A DNA stretch of 64,000 bases from Margaritifera margaritifera (Eukaryota; Mollusca; Bivalvia; Unionida; Margaritiferidae): assembly GCA_029931535.1 (NCBI GenBank), contig JAQPZY010001555.1:1116001-1180000 (forward strand), in the 5' to 3' direction. Every line of letters begins with the position of its first letter. The first letter of the stretch is position 1. Positions 47,861 to 59,439 of the stretch are shown one piece after another. A program made the position numbers and the translations under genes. The notes under the pieces are model-generated. The model was not told the DNA's origin, searched no databases, and saw only the letters and a list, made by a program, of their open reading frames with translations.

Positions 47861-47863
47861 CAG

Positions 47864-48190
47864 ATGTATTTGCCAACATCTGCAGTGAAGATCTACTCGA
47901 TATAACTCAGCAAAAGGGTTATGTAGAAAACTATATGGACTCGTTTCAACTGCAAGCAATACCAAAAGGTCGAACTCAGGCAGGCATTTACAAAAAGGAC
48001 ACAAAAGCCAATGATGTTTGGACGTGTATTACCAGCTGTTGTCAAGACCAGTTGTGCAACGTAGCATTATTTACTCAGGGAATCTGTTTTAATATAGAGT
48101 GCAATATTTCTAAACCAGAACTTTGTGACCCTGAGCGACAGACTGATTCCAGATTCAATAGCACAGTTTACCTGAGCATCAGAAGTCTGG
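47864..48190 (+). CDS. Exon 2 of the MANSC-EGF gene: MANSC domain
   Basis: These 109 codons (phase 1 to phase 1) begin DVFANICSEDLLDITQ and encode one complete MANSC module. The hallmark stretch is visible: W-T-C, ITSCC, QDQLCNVALF, GICF, then two more cysteines (IEC, ELC), eight Cys in all. Two N-glycosylation sites are present (NIS, NST). MANSC domains sit at the extracellular N-terminus of KIAA0319, KIAA0319L, LRP11, MANSC1 and SPINT1, usually ahead of PKD or other extracellular domains. The acceptor TTTTCCAG ends at 47863 and the donor GTAAGT begins at 48191. The phase-1 ends make it a portable module. Of the proteins named, the KIAA0319/LRP11 group fits best. No family member can be fixed without downstream exons. 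Confidence 0.88.
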
Positions 48191-49313
48191 GTAAGTTCAG
48201 AAACAGAGACTCATTCTTCAGTGTTCATTATTTCCACACTTTTTGAAGGAAAAGTAGAGATGGTGAGATCGTGCCCATACAGACGTGCATGTGTGAAAAT
48301 GTCTGTGCTTACAAGAATGCATTCGAATAACTTTTCATAAAATTGAATTTCAAAAAGCAATAATAAATTTGTGCTGCAACTTTTTTTTCCCTCTCCAATG
48401 ACTCCCATTGTTTGTTTCCTTTATGGCATTTATCGGTGTTAGATTAGGGTGACTTGACCTGCCGACAAACACTTTAGCTGGCATATACTTTTTCAGCAGT
48501 TATCCAAAAGTACTAAGCAATCAATATATCACATTAATTTTATGTTTTTTCCAGCTAGCATATCAATAATGTGAATTTCTATAAATGACACCACTAGAAA
48601 TTCTAGATAAAATAAGAAATAAAAAGAACAAGATTTAGGAAAATCAGACAATTGGTTGGATATGATGGGCTCTTGTACAGGAGATTCAACATGATTAGAG
48701 GTGTAATGTTTCATTGATGCACATCAGGATTGCAATATTTTTTTCTGCTGATGCATGTATTGGCTAAATTGGTTAATATCTGATTCATTGCTATGCAGGA
48801 TGTTGGAACTGAGATCATGTATCGAGACAATTTATCAAATATCGTGCATCACAACACATGTAAGAAACTAGAATTATGTTAATGGCACACCACTGCATTC
48901 CCAGCACTTCCAAGCTTTGCCAGTAGGGGCATGGCCTGATACAGGGGCCATTGTTGCAATTAGCATATATATGGCTATATGGTGGGGATCTGGATAGTTT
49001 CCAAGTTAAGAGCCAGGGGCAAGTCCCGTACTCCAAAGGGTTGACCCAGGGCTTATGTTAGATGCATAACATGCATTTTTCTCCTCCTTTTGCCCATTAA
49101 ATGTATGCATATGGTTCAAGGGGGACAGGGACTAATGACCCAGAGAGAACATTTTCCAGCCACTGGACAAGTCCTGAAGTTGTAATCTAAAAATTCATTT
49201 CAAATTTATAGCCATTACCTTGACCATGATACACGCTAATTTTCTGATCTACAACTACAGTACTTCAGAAAATGATTGAGATTTTTAAGAAAAACCTTCT
49301 CAATCCCACCCTA

Positions 49314-49497
49314 CCATATATACTCGCGTATAATCCAGGTCCAAATGCAAACAACATAGATCCTGATCTGCCGTCACATAATGCGATCAGGGTCTATGTT
49401 GTTTGATCTACTGATTAGTCCTTACCAACTGCATTATGTGCCAGCAGATCTGGATCTATGCAGTTTGCAGTTGGTTTAGGCTTATACACAAGTAAGG
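49314..49497 (-). mobile_element. Double-hairpin MITE, copy 7 (arms shortened)
   Basis: The left end CCATATATACTCGCGTATAA follows TA (49312-49313). The right end 'acacaagtaagg' precedes TA (49498-49499). It is 184 bp: H2 lacks part of one arm ('cataatgcgatcagggtc') and H1 has lost most of its first arm ('ccaactgcattatgtgcc'). Confidence 0.88.
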
Positions 49498-49668
49498 TAA
49501 GTGGTGATATCAACATTTTAAAACTATTGTGCATATCTACACACCACTCACAGTCACATCCCAAAGTTTCAAGTCTTTATGATTAACTGTAAAGGAGGAG
49601 TTACAATTATATTATTAATGGATGGTTTGATGGAAGTACAGATGGGCAGGAAGACGTAATCCCCACCT

Positions 49669-51145
49669 TTTTTTACTTCTAATGGTCAAAGACCAGAAGA
49701 GCTTATGCTGTGGTCTGTTGTCCGTCATCTGTCCATTAGCACAAGTTTGTTATTGCTACTCCTCCTAAACTACTTGGAGAATTGCCATGAAACTTTACAC
49801 ACATTCATTCCAGGGTCTTGTTTGTCCTAAATGAAAATGGTGCTGCTCAGACATTCAGTATAAAAATCTTTTGCTTCACCTCCTGAACAGATGGTCATAT
49901 TGACATATGGGTTTCACAAAAAAGATTTGTTATGATGTTTAGTTGGTACTAAATGAAAATGGTATTGATCTTACATCCAGTATGGTTGCCATGGCAGCCA
50001 TCTTAAAAATCTTGTTATCACCACTCCTCAAGAATGGTAAGTCATATTGGCATGTGTTTTCACCAGAAGATTTTTTATGATGTCTTGTTGCTCCAAAATG
50101 AAAATGATGCTGATCTGACATCCATTTGATGGTCATATTGGTGCTGATCAATAGTTGCCATCTTAAAAATCTTATTACTACTCCTCTTGAGGGGATGGTC
50201 ATATTGAAATAGATTCTCACTAAAACATTTCTCGCTATGTTTAGTTGGTCCTAAATGAAAATGACACAATGTGACCTCCAAAAATTGGGAAAAATCTCAT
50301 AACAGATACTTCTCCTAAACGGATGTCCATACCGACATTAAAAAAAAACCACCTTCTTTCTAGCAGTACAAAGTTATTCCTATATTAAACTGAGGCTGAT
50401 CTAAGATCCAAAATGTCTGCCTTGATGACCATCCTGAAAATTTTTATGTGGCTTCTTCTCCAGAACTTTTGTGAAGGAGTTTTGAAAACCAGACCAATTG
50501 ACCTTGAAGTCAAGTCAGAGGTCATTGCTTGCCATTTTGTACTTCATTCAGCATGTAAATACAGCAGCTTGTACATATACATTTGAAGTTTGACCAGACT
50601 TTGTATTTAGTTGCATTCCAATGAATAAGTTGATGGTCAGCGCTCTGACATTGATTTTAAGGTCAAAGGTCTTGACTCAGGTTTTTGGCTGTACTGGTTT
50701 GTGAGCAGGATAACACAAATAAGTTCAGTTTGTGGTTATATCTGATTAATACTTTGAATGATGTCACTTAAATAAAAAAATCTAAATTAAAATTTTTTAA
50801 AGAATATTGAGTATAGATTTAACCAAATTGAGCAAATGGATATATCTTGACATTGAGACAAGTTGAATGATTTTCTATCCATGATATCAGGTTCAAGTTC
50901 AGATGCCATGACAAAGAACTTTGCCCTGAACTTTCAGGTATCTCGTGAACATGTTGACTCGGACATGTAAGAAAATATTTTTGTTACCAAGTTTGGTATG
51001 TTAGAGATTCTCATGAATATCAGAGATGGGTTTCAATACTCAGCAATTAAAAATAATAAAAGGGCAGAAGAAATAGTCTTACTCTTGGATTCCTAAATTC
51101 TGTTCAGCCATTAGAATGTCAGTCCCTTCAAGAGACTCTTGTTTA
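49669..51145 (+). repeat. Dispersed repeat R, copy without the minisatellite
   Basis: It carries the R start ('aatggtcaaagaccagaaga'), the roughly 180-bp units and the R 3' part: 'gttgcattccaatgaataag', 'cagcgctctgacattg', 'aggataacacaaataagttc', 'tagatttaaccaaattgagc' and a final 'cccttcaagagactcttgtt'. At the place where the 27.6-28.2 kb copy has 14 tandem units, this copy has one. Confidence 0.85.
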
Positions 51146-51232
51146 AAAAAGTGCAGGGATAATAAGAAATAGAAATTACACCAAAAGATTTTTCTCCTTT
51201 GAACAGAGAATTATCAATAGTTAGAGAAACAA

Positions 51233-51500
51233 TAACATTAAACATATCCAGATAACTGTAAACATATCCAGATAAGATTAAACATTTCCAGATAACATTA
51301 AACATTTCCAGATAACATGAAACATATCCAGATAATGCTAAACATATCCAAATGACATTAAACATATCCAGATAACAGTAAACATATCCAGATAACATTA
51401 AACATATACAGATAACATTAAACATTTACAGATAACATGAAACATATCCAGATAACATTAAACATATCCAGATAACAGTACACATATCCAGATAACATTA
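51233..51500. repeat. Short tandem repeat, 20-bp unit, about 13 copies
   Basis: Units read 'aacattaaacatatccagat', with variants atttcc, agta and atga. Confidence 0.95.
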
Positions 51501-51639
51501 AAAGAAGTATTAGAGTGCATCACTATGTGGAGTATGGCCTGCTCTTTGAAGATTATGTACCAGTCTAGATTCTGAAAATTTCCAATAGTCTTGGTCACCA
51601 AGATGTTTGCCATGCTTACAGACTCAGAAATGTGCTGTA

Positions 51640-51875
51640 TCATGATTTGTATCACATTGGAAGTTCAATTTTGCAGTGTGTATCATGTTGAAGTCTCCAA
51701 ACCAAAATATAATGGGATATGTATGTATTGTTTAATGTACTGTTTATCATGATGTGTATCACCCTGGTGCACATGACCCGAATTGATGCTGATATTTCAA
51801 AATTGGAGATTTGAGTGTGTCATATGCCTCAAGCTGCATTGTACTTTGTATCATGATGTGTATCACCCCCCAGAT
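51640..51875. repeat. Diverged units of a roughly 150-bp repeat, left part
   Basis: These share 'tatcatgatgtgtatcaccc' and 'gagtgtgtcatatgcctcaa' with the better-preserved units at 52900-53078 and 54397-54600. Confidence 0.7.
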
Positions 51876-52899
51876 AGCCTCGAGCAACCACCTTTCATTT
51901 ACTTAACATGAATTTTAACACGTTCGTTATAATATTATGATAATCTATTCAAATAAACCATAAAAAGTGTTCAGCTATATTTACTTCATTTGATCAGTGT
52001 GAAACAAATTTTGGCATTCATGTACATTAGTTCATAATTACCGTTTGTCCGAGCGTGTGTATGTTTACTTATTTTCGGAAGTGACGTCTATGGTTCGTGG
52101 CACTGACTAAAAAGTCACATGGCATATGACCGGACCGTGCCAGATAGATCAAGGTTTTGATATTATTAGTTTATAACATCTCCGTGTTTTTGAAATTAAA
52201 AAAAATTAAATTTAAAAATGAATAATTTTTTTCCGTTAATTCTATATGCAGTTTGTGCACTTACATTACTGCTTGCTTGTTCTTTACCATATAGATACAT
52301 GACTCAATAGACTGAGAGAGAGACAGACATACATACAGAGAGACAGAGCGAGAGCGAAATTTAAATATAGACACTGGTGAATGGATACACATTTTATTAT
52401 AATAGATTCAATGTCTTTTGATGTAAAATATATGTTTATTATGAAATAATACTGAAACGAAAGAGTCCATAGTGAATATACATTTCAAGTGTAAATTTTT
52501 CATACTTTGTATAAGAACTCCACATGATCAAAACCAAATATTTACATTGGCTATCCAGTTGTAGAAGTTCCAAAAGTGGATTATCCTGTTCAAAATATGT
52601 AAACAAAGCCAACATGTGATTGGCAGCACTATATTTAGCATATAATAGAAAATTCAAGGCCAAAATGTCTGACATCAAAAAGGCATTAGTGAAAACATAG
52701 ATTTTCATTATGATTTTTTTTAAATTACATGAAATTACCATTTTAAATCTCATTTTTTTCTGATTTTACTGTTTAATTCATTCCGGTCACTTTTTAAGAA
52801 CGCTGGTGACACAGCTGATGACATCATTATCTCGAAACAAGCGCGCTATATCATGAGAATCATGGTGCGCGATTGAAGGAGGTGCACAACAACTTGCTG
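51876..52899. other. Unassigned intron sequence
   Basis: It contains a GA/CA-rich stretch (52310-52350). No exon or mobile element was recognised. Confidence 0.4.
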
Positions 52900-53078
52900 T
52901 TGGACGATATCTAGATGGTGCACATGTCTAAACTTGATGATGATACTTTGAAAGTGTGGGAATAAGAATGCGAGGTTTGAGTGTGTCATATGCTTCAAAC
53001 TGCTTCTTACTGTGTGTCATGATATGTATCACCCCTCAGATTTCTAGATTGTGCACATGTCTAGATTTGATGGTAATA

Positions 53079-54396
53079 CAGTAAAACCCATCAAAACCGA
53101 AACCCTCGGTCAACCAGACTTCCCATAAGATCAAAAGTTTTTTGGAGTCCCGAATTTTTCCTTCTTTACTATCATCATTTTTATCCAGTAAACCAAAACT
53201 CCTCTACTCCAAAAACTGAAACAAATTTTGATCCCAAAGTTCAATTTCATACTTTAAAAAAAAACAACATAAAACCGAAACTTACTTCAAACTTGGAAAA
53301 GGTATTTTAGCGGCTAATTCCTGAAGCATGCTGGACCCGATTATTTATGGTTAGCAAATACTGTAGTAGGCTTGTGGGTGAGGAAATATCCCAAGGGCAC
53401 ATGAGGTTAAAACAATACTTGACACGCATCGTCACATATTAGGGCTGACAATAAGCGAATCTGAAGTCTTTGCACCATAAAAGATCCATCTTTACGGTAA
53501 ATTATTAATAACTAAATGATTGTAGATAACTTAAAGCCATTTAAGAAAGATTATGTTTATCTGCTTATTATCCAGTTGATGCTATTCATTGTGTAAATGA
53601 TCCATAGAATTTTTTTTTTGGAGGGGGGTAAATTTAATCTCTGGGCTTTATTGACCAAGCATGCAGCCTCGCTTTTGATGCTTTCCAAACAGAGACTGAC
53701 AAATCAGTATTCTCAAAAGTCAGATTCACTCAATTGACTTTCAAAGGAGAAAAATAATTACATACATGTACATGTATTTAAGTAGCCATGACTGTTGCTT
53801 GTCTTCACTTGCATGTCAAGACAAGATGTCAAAACAACCAGCTAGGCATCATAGGATAATATTACATAGGATTGAACTATCCTTACAGGATAAAATTTGT
53901 CTGATCAAAGAGCATGAATCTGTGCCAAAACCTACATTGAAAAGAAACTAGGAGAAGAATTTGGCATAGGAACATTATGAATTATCAGGAGTATTTAAAC
54001 ATAATGGATTTTCATTCATAATTCTAATAGACTTGTAGTAAAATTATACTAGTATCTCATTCCTTAAATGTTTCTTGACTGTATTTCTGTGTGGAACAAC
54101 TGTATTTATTCATGTGTCCAAATATTATTTTCTGAAGCAACATATGTTATTCAACTAAGTTTTCATTAAATGTTAAAAACCAAAAAGCTTTCATAATCTG
54201 TGTACTTAAACACATACATTCATGTACACAGATGTTCTCTCATTATATTCTCTCTCTCTCTCTCTCTCTCGTCAAATAAGCGCTTATAAAAAGACATACT
54301 TTTTCACATCTGCACAACCCTCAGTAAACTGAAAACCTATCAAAACCGAAAATTAAATCTGGTCCCAAGGGTTTTCGGTTTTTAGGGATTTCACTC
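53079..54396 (+). mobile_element. Tigger/pogo-type DNA transposon, internally deleted
   Basis: The left end is CAGTAAAACCCATCAAAACC and the right end, read as its complement, is GAGTGAAATCCCTAAAAACC. Over 24 positions 19 agree, including AAAACCGAAA. TA lies at 53077-53078 and 54397-54398, and the uninterrupted tandem unit at 52920-52950 has a single TA there. Inside is a fragment of a CENP-B-type DNA-binding domain. At 1318 bp it is well short of an autonomous element. Confidence 0.85.
53826..53977 (+). pseudogene. Tigger/pogo transposase, N-terminal DNA-binding fragment
   Basis: From an ATG at 53826 the frame reads MSKQPARHHRIILHR then IELSLQDKICLIKEHESVPK and stops at 53949-53951. In another frame (from 53942) KKLGEEFGIGT follows. 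Together these resemble the CENP-B N-terminal helix-turn-helix found in Tigger/pogo transposases, with a frameshift between the helices. The catalytic DDE domain is not visible downstream, so the element is a deletion derivative. Confidence 0.65.
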
Positions 54397-54889
54397 TACT
54401 TTAAAATGGGGGGGGGGGGGAAAAGAACACAAGGTTTGAGAGTGTTATATGACTCAAGTTGCTTCTTACTGTGTATCATGATGTGTATCGCCCTGCATAT
54501 TTCTACATAGTGCACATGTCTAGACATGATGATGACACTTTGATAAGTGGGGGAATAAGAATGGGAGGCTTGTGTCATGCCTGAAGCTGCTTCTCATGGA
54601 GGGAGTAACCATTATGATCTGTTGGAATGAAATATTCTGATTTATGGTCACTATACAGGTAACAAACTAGCATGTTAACAGCTGTACAAATGTACCTGGT
54701 CCAGTACTAATATGACATAATGACCCTATATAGGACTTCTTTGTTCTTTCCTTAGTCAGTATCATCATTGTCAAGTATGAAACATTTTTACATTTTTGTG
54801 TTCATTTCTGGTTATTGTTTTCTCTGGAAATTTTGGTGCTCTTTATCTGTTAGATTGCCTATATCAGTGTTATGAATTCATGTATATAA

Positions 54890-55064
54890 TCGGGAGTTGC
54901 AGTAGCTTGGTAGAGTGTCGGACTTGTAATCCAAGGGTTGTGGGTTTGATATCCACACAGGCCAGACAGGGTTGGCAGCCGTGTTGTGTCTTGGGAAAGA
55001 CTCCCATTTCCTTGGCATGATATAGCCAATAATGTGTTTGATGTGCTGTTAAAACCAACCAACC
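54890..55064 (+). mobile_element. tRNA-derived SINE (second family), complete copy
   Basis: The tRNA-like head has an A-box-like 'agtagcttggtagagtgtcg', an anticodon-like 'cttgtaatccaagg' and a B-box-like 'gggtttgatatcc'. The body follows ('cttgggaaagactcccattt', 'gatatagccaataatgtgtt') and a tail AAAACCAACCAACC. The flanks 'tatgaattcatgta' and 'tatgaacactcatgta' may be a decayed target duplication. It is the reference for the minus-strand copies at 2016, 18741, 33081 and 35195. Confidence 0.88.
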
Positions 55065-55239
55065 TATGAACACTCATGTACATGTAGAGTACATATATAC
55101 AACTGGCAACCACTGAAATCAACGTAATTTCACAATTTGCTCTTGTATCATAATAGAGCATCTGGTTTTTTATCTGCAATTGGGGAGTCATCTAAGTTTA
55201 TTATCCCATTTGTATTTGCCATGAGTTGAAGATATATGT

Positions 55240-55400
55240 ATTATTATCACAGTAACACGATCTTGGTTGCTGGATCACGTCTCGTCAGCATTAGAAAATC
55301 CGGATCATTACGAGACACGAAGTGTCGAGTCATGATCCGGATTTTTTATGCTGACGAGACATGATCTAGCCATCAAAATCACATTACTGTGATAATGATA
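55240..55400. repeat. Foldback element, near-perfect hairpin
   Basis: Arms of about 77 bp are complementary around a GAA loop: left 'cacgtctcgtcagcatta' with 'aaaatccggatcattacgag', right 'catgatccggattttttatg' with 'ctgacgagacatgatc'. The outer part pairs 'ttatcacagtaa' with 'ttactgtgataa'. It is probably a foldback-type MITE. The target duplication is unclear. Confidence 0.88.
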
Positions 55401-56705
55401 TTTTTGTTATATACCTATCAATTTTCAGATAATTTAATAAAATCACTACATGTATATGTAGCTGAAAAACACAAGGAATTGCTAAACATTTCAACCTCTT
55501 TAATACGAACTTCATCTTAAAGCATAAACCAAATTACTTTCTGAAAAGCTGACATGCACATGAATATTGTGATACAACGCTCACTCAGTTTCACTACCAT
55601 CACTGTCAATAACACGAATTCTTCAATGCTTGGGGGCAGCAGACCCATATATGTGATTTACAGTTATTGTGCAGTTCTCAAATTTTGCATCACCGAAGAT
55701 TTCATCAGCTGAATGACTGGAAGTTTCTTTCAGAGGTCATGTTGATAGCGGTTGAACTGTTTCTGGCGAAACATTGTGAGAGGCTCCAATGGGAATGACA
55801 ACATTATTTTGATAGTTATTTACAACAGGATTGGAGAAATTGTTGGAACTTGATGGTACAGATTTGTTTCAGAGAATGTTACTCATTTATAATTTCAAAT
55901 TCATCCATTATGCAGGAAACTCACTAATGTTACCATTTACGAACTTCTGTTAATGGGTTGTACTGTACAACTGTAATGTTTTGGTACGTGATTTCCAAAT
56001 GTGATTTTGTTTCAGACAAGCCTTTTGGCTATATTTTACTACTTCAAAATAAAGGAATAAATGTTTTTTTATTGTTGTTGTGTAAAAAACATGGTTTAGA
56101 CCTTTCAGATATTTTACATATAATGCAAGGTTTCTTAACTAACATCGCTCTGAGAGCTTTGTTTACTGCTAGTGTTGACAATTATCACTAGGGGCACTGC
56201 TGTTGTCACCAGGAATCCTCAAGGATAATGTAGTTCCAGCCTCATTTGAGAGTATGGTAATACATAGTTAGAAAACAATAGTATCGTTTTCCTCCTTGCA
56301 GGAAATGACGGTAAAATTCTGGCTCTTTCTTTGGTAGAAAATTGGTAGGTATATAATAAAATGAGTAACAAAAACATGAGTAACAAAAACAAAACTGTGG
56401 CTATCTGTTGGCCAAGACCTATGGGTTATAAGTGAGAATGAGGACAATTAATTTAGCAGTAATCCATATCCATCAAGGCCAATAAGTTAACAAGCTGCCA
56501 GTTTACTCTGTCATTGCTAGGATGCAAAGTCCAGAAAAAATGCTTACTTTAACTCTAGATTAACCTGGTTTCTTCACAAAATATCATATTGAGACAGAAG
56601 ATTTTATTGGTCAATCACTTGAAACTGTAATGCAGTAAAACCCGTCTCGAGAGTTATTCTCTCAAAACAGGTGGTCTCACTCAGTAGAGGCCACTAAATT
56701 ATATA
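55401..56705. other. Unassigned intron sequence
   Basis: Near 56633 the words 'gcagtaaaacccgtctcgag' look like one end of a Tigger-type element, but I found no opposite end. Otherwise nothing was recognised. Confidence 0.4.
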
Positions 56706-56912
56706 CCATATATACTCGCGTATAATCCAATACCAACTGCAACTGCATAGACCCATAATGCGCTGGCAGATTTGGGTCTATGCAGTTTGTAAGGACTAGT
56801 CAGTAGAACAAACAACATAGACCCTGATCTGCTGGCGCATTATGCGACGGCAGATCAGGGTCTATGTTGTTTGCATTTGGACCCAGCTTATACGCTAGTA
56901 CATACTGTACGG
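56706..56912 (+). mobile_element. Double-hairpin MITE, copy 8
   Basis: The left end CCATATATACTCGCGTATAA follows TA. The right end 'ctagtacatactgtacgg' precedes TA at 56913-56914. H2 is perfect over its arms (CCCTGATCTGC to GCAGATCAGGG). H1 has lost about 17 bases of its left arm ('gacccataatgcgctggc'). Confidence 0.93.
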
Positions 56913-56914
56913 TA

Positions 56915-58618
56915 ACTTTAGATGAGTGTTCATACAATATCAATGCCCAGTTCCTAAAAACTGAGATTTTAATGTCAGTAATAGCTTACTCTGTTGCTAT
57001 TGTGTAGCTAATCTATTTCCATGACAACATATTTAAACACAAACCTAAACCAAAATATGATGGACAGACTGAAAGATGGATGGATTGACTAGACCAATGC
57101 TAAATGTCCTACTAATGTCATGGCTGGGCATAAAAATGTATCTGTACATTAAGAATCTGGTCTTAAATAACACACCATCTCCAAGGCTAATGGTCTTTAA
57201 GTCATGTTTTACTATCAAGACTAAAGGTTGTCAATAAAATTCTTTTGGGACCTTGTGTATTTATTTAAAATTCTTTTAGGACCTTGTGTATTTATTTTCC
57301 AAGGTTTAATGAGGATTTGGATCAGTCTGTTTCATGCTGATCTTAGATGTCAGTCAGATATATTGCATGGTGTGTAATTCATTTTAAGTACCGTGCATTG
57401 ATTTTTTAGCCTAATTGAGGCCTGGAGATAATAAAACTGAGAAACTGAGTTTGAGATTAAGTTTTCAACCAGAAGTAAGTCCATATTTTGATTGGTTAAC
57501 ACGAATTCTCCACCTCAAGCTCAACACATTTTTATGATTTCCATTCATGATCCACTTGAGGTCTCAGAATGAATATTTTCAGTTATATCTTTTTATCACA
57601 TAACTAGAATGTTATATATGTTAATATACCATATCATAATTATCGTACATGTAACATGTGTAATAACACCTCGTGATGTCACTAATAATGTCATAATGTC
57701 ATGCAAAGGAAATGTGTAATGATCGAGGCATCTGAATGTATTTCGAAGTCATTTCACAACACTATTCCGTGGTTTGGTCAAATAAAATCAGTATTTTCTG
57801 TCATGCAATAAATATATTTTTTATGCTTTTACTCATTTCAATTGAAATTTATGAAACTCGTTAAATAATTTCAATCTTATGTTCACCGAATCTCACAAAA
57901 GATAGAAATTATTCAACTAAGGAAACAGTTTAATAAATGACTAAAAATTTTACCAAATTATTGAGTCGTAAGGCTCTGAGATTCATGTTAAGGTATCTTC
58001 TCGGGACTACTATTCAATAAACACTGGCCTAACCTCATATTCTGCTACAATGGCTTTGCTGACAAGTTATTTTTATCCCACATTTTAGCATTAAGCATGG
58101 GGATACTTATCTTTGTTAGCTAAGGGTCATCGAACCTCTTCATTCCACATCGATGTGGAGCAGCAATCCTTGGCAAGCATTGATGGAACATAATTGTGAT
58201 ACCCTCCATCTGTCCATCTGTCATGCATCTTCCTTTTGCAAGACTGCTGGGTGGAAATTCACCAGATTTAGTACTTGTATTGCTTACATAGTAAACGTCT
58301 ACAAAAAGGATGTAAATTTTGGCTGATTTCATTATGGTCCTTAGAGGTGTCAAAAGTCAATATAAATTACACTGACATTTTTTTAAAGATATTTTTGACA
58401 AAAAACTGTATACATATAGTCATAGCAAGAAAACAATAATGCATGTTACAAAATGTTGTTAATGTCATGGTCCCCAAGGGGTGGAATTTGGGTTGTTCAG
58501 AGTATTGGTAATGTTTATTTTAAAAAAAGTGGTAGAATTTAATGTTGCGAGTCACAGAAGTGGCTCTAGTCATAATTTGTTATAATATCCTTGCTGACCA
58601 AATATTATTTTATTTCAG
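56915..58618. other. Distal part of intron 2
   Basis: It contains a two-copy 31-bp tandem repeat ('aaaattcttttgggaccttg', 57236-57299) and one clause resembling the dispersed repeats (58190-58270). No exon is supported. Confidence 0.5.
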
Positions 58619-58777
58619 AGGAGACATCAACCCGCTGCTCTCTAACGGGGGTTGACAATGATTGTGGTGAGAATGAGTACTGTAAACCTACCATCTTTCA
58701 TAGTGTCTTCACAGCAGTGTGTGAATGTAGGCGAGGGTATGCAAGAGATGCTAACAATAGAAAATGTGTTTTGCCAG
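58619..58777 (+). CDS. Exon 3 of the MANSC-EGF gene: EGF-like module 1
   Basis: These 53 codons (phase 1 to phase 1) encode EETSTRCSLTGVDND and onward with six cysteines spaced C-x8-C-x5-C-x12-C-x1-C-x12-C. The fourth and fifth are in CEC followed by RRGY, the usual EGF signature C-x-C-x2-G-[YF]. No Asp/Asn set for calcium binding is evident at the start, so it is probably a non-calcium EGF. The acceptor TATTTCAG ends at 58618 and the donor GTAAGA begins at 58778. Both phases agree with exons 2 and 4. EGF modules bounded by phase-1 introns are the classic shuffling unit of extracellular proteins. Confidence 0.85.
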
Positions 58778-59212
58778 GTAAGAAGAAATTCTTTAATTAG
58801 ACATATCATTTCTTTCTTTGACTGAAGCTTAGAAGTTTTACCATATTTCAATGAAAACATTTTATATCATATTTGCCTACTTTGATTTGATATCCCCTTA
58901 CTAAAATAAATGATGCATGTTCAAGTATGTCAGAAATTGAGTAATTGTAGTGTCCAAGGCAGCCACGCTTTTTTGTCCTGCTTGCAAAGATGCATAAAGA
59001 TCACTTTTTCTGTTGGCTTTATTATCATTGGCATTGGCATCATCTTTTAAGTTTTTACATTTAGCTCAGTTTCTCTGATATTTTTGTATGTACCATCATA
59101 AAACTTGATGGGTATATTCATCTTAAAGGGAGGTTACTCACCACTGGGGGAAAAAAGATCGCAGTTGCCTACTTTTCACACATGATTACATTAAGGTTTT
59201 ACATTTACCATA

Positions 59213-59429
59213 CCGTATATACTCGCGTATAAGCTAATACCAACTGCAAACTGCATAGACCCAGATCTGCCGTTGCATAATGCAGCAGCAGATCTGGGTC
59301 TATGCAGTTTGTAAGGGCTAATCAGTAGAACAAACAACATAGACCCTGATCTGCTGGTGCATTATACGATGGCAGATCGGGATCTATGTTGGTTGCATTT
59401 GGACCTGGCCTATACATGAGTATATATGG
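59213..59429 (+). mobile_element. Double-hairpin MITE, copy 9 (well preserved)
   Basis: The left end CCGTATATACTCGCGTATAA follows TA (59211-59212). The right end 'tgagtatatatgg' precedes TA (59430-59431). H1 pairs 'actgcatagacccagatctg' with its complement. H2 pairs 'acatagaccctgatctgc' with 'gatcgggatctatgt'. It is 217 bp, the same as copy 6. Confidence 0.95.
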
Positions 59430-59439
59430 TAGTTTCTCT

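Larger units (their letters stand above)
29658..47863 (+). other. Intron 1 of the MANSC-EGF gene (18.2 kb)
   Basis: It is bounded by GTAAGT (29658) and TTTTCCAG (ending 47863). It is packed with SINEs, MITEs, minisatellites, the piggyBac derivative and the large satellite listed separately. The rest (about 29.7-30.58, 30.76-31.55, 32.37-33.08, 34.6-35.2, 40.3-41.3 and 46.6-47.86 kb) shows no exon I can support. Confidence 0.6.
52900..54600. repeat. About 150-bp tandem repeat split by a Tigger-type insertion
   Basis: Units on each side share 'gtgcacatgtctagac'-type text, 'ttgatgatgatactttg', 'gggaataagaatg', 'gaggtttgagtgtgtcatat', 'gcttcttactgtgt' and 'catgatgtgtatc'. The transposon at 53079-54396 interrupts one unit after 'ttgatggtaata'. 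The interrupted unit resumes with 'tactttaaaatggg'. Confidence 0.85.
48191..58618 (+). other. Intron 2 of the MANSC-EGF gene (10.4 kb)
   Basis: It is bounded by GTAAGT and TATTTCAG. It contains the mobile elements listed separately. The stretches at 48.2-49.3, 55.4-56.7 and 56.9-58.6 kb show no exon. A sequence at 48696 ('agaggtgtaatgtttcattg') faintly recalls a hAT end but has no partner I trust. Confidence 0.65.

Noticed and set aside
48690..48850. Third hAT MITE suggested by 'agaggtgtaatgtttcattg'
   Set aside because: No convincing opposite end or 8-bp duplication was found.
56630..56702. Tigger-type element suggested by 'gcagtaaaacccgtctcgag'
   Set aside because: Only one end is visible and the matching terminus is absent before the MITE at 56706.
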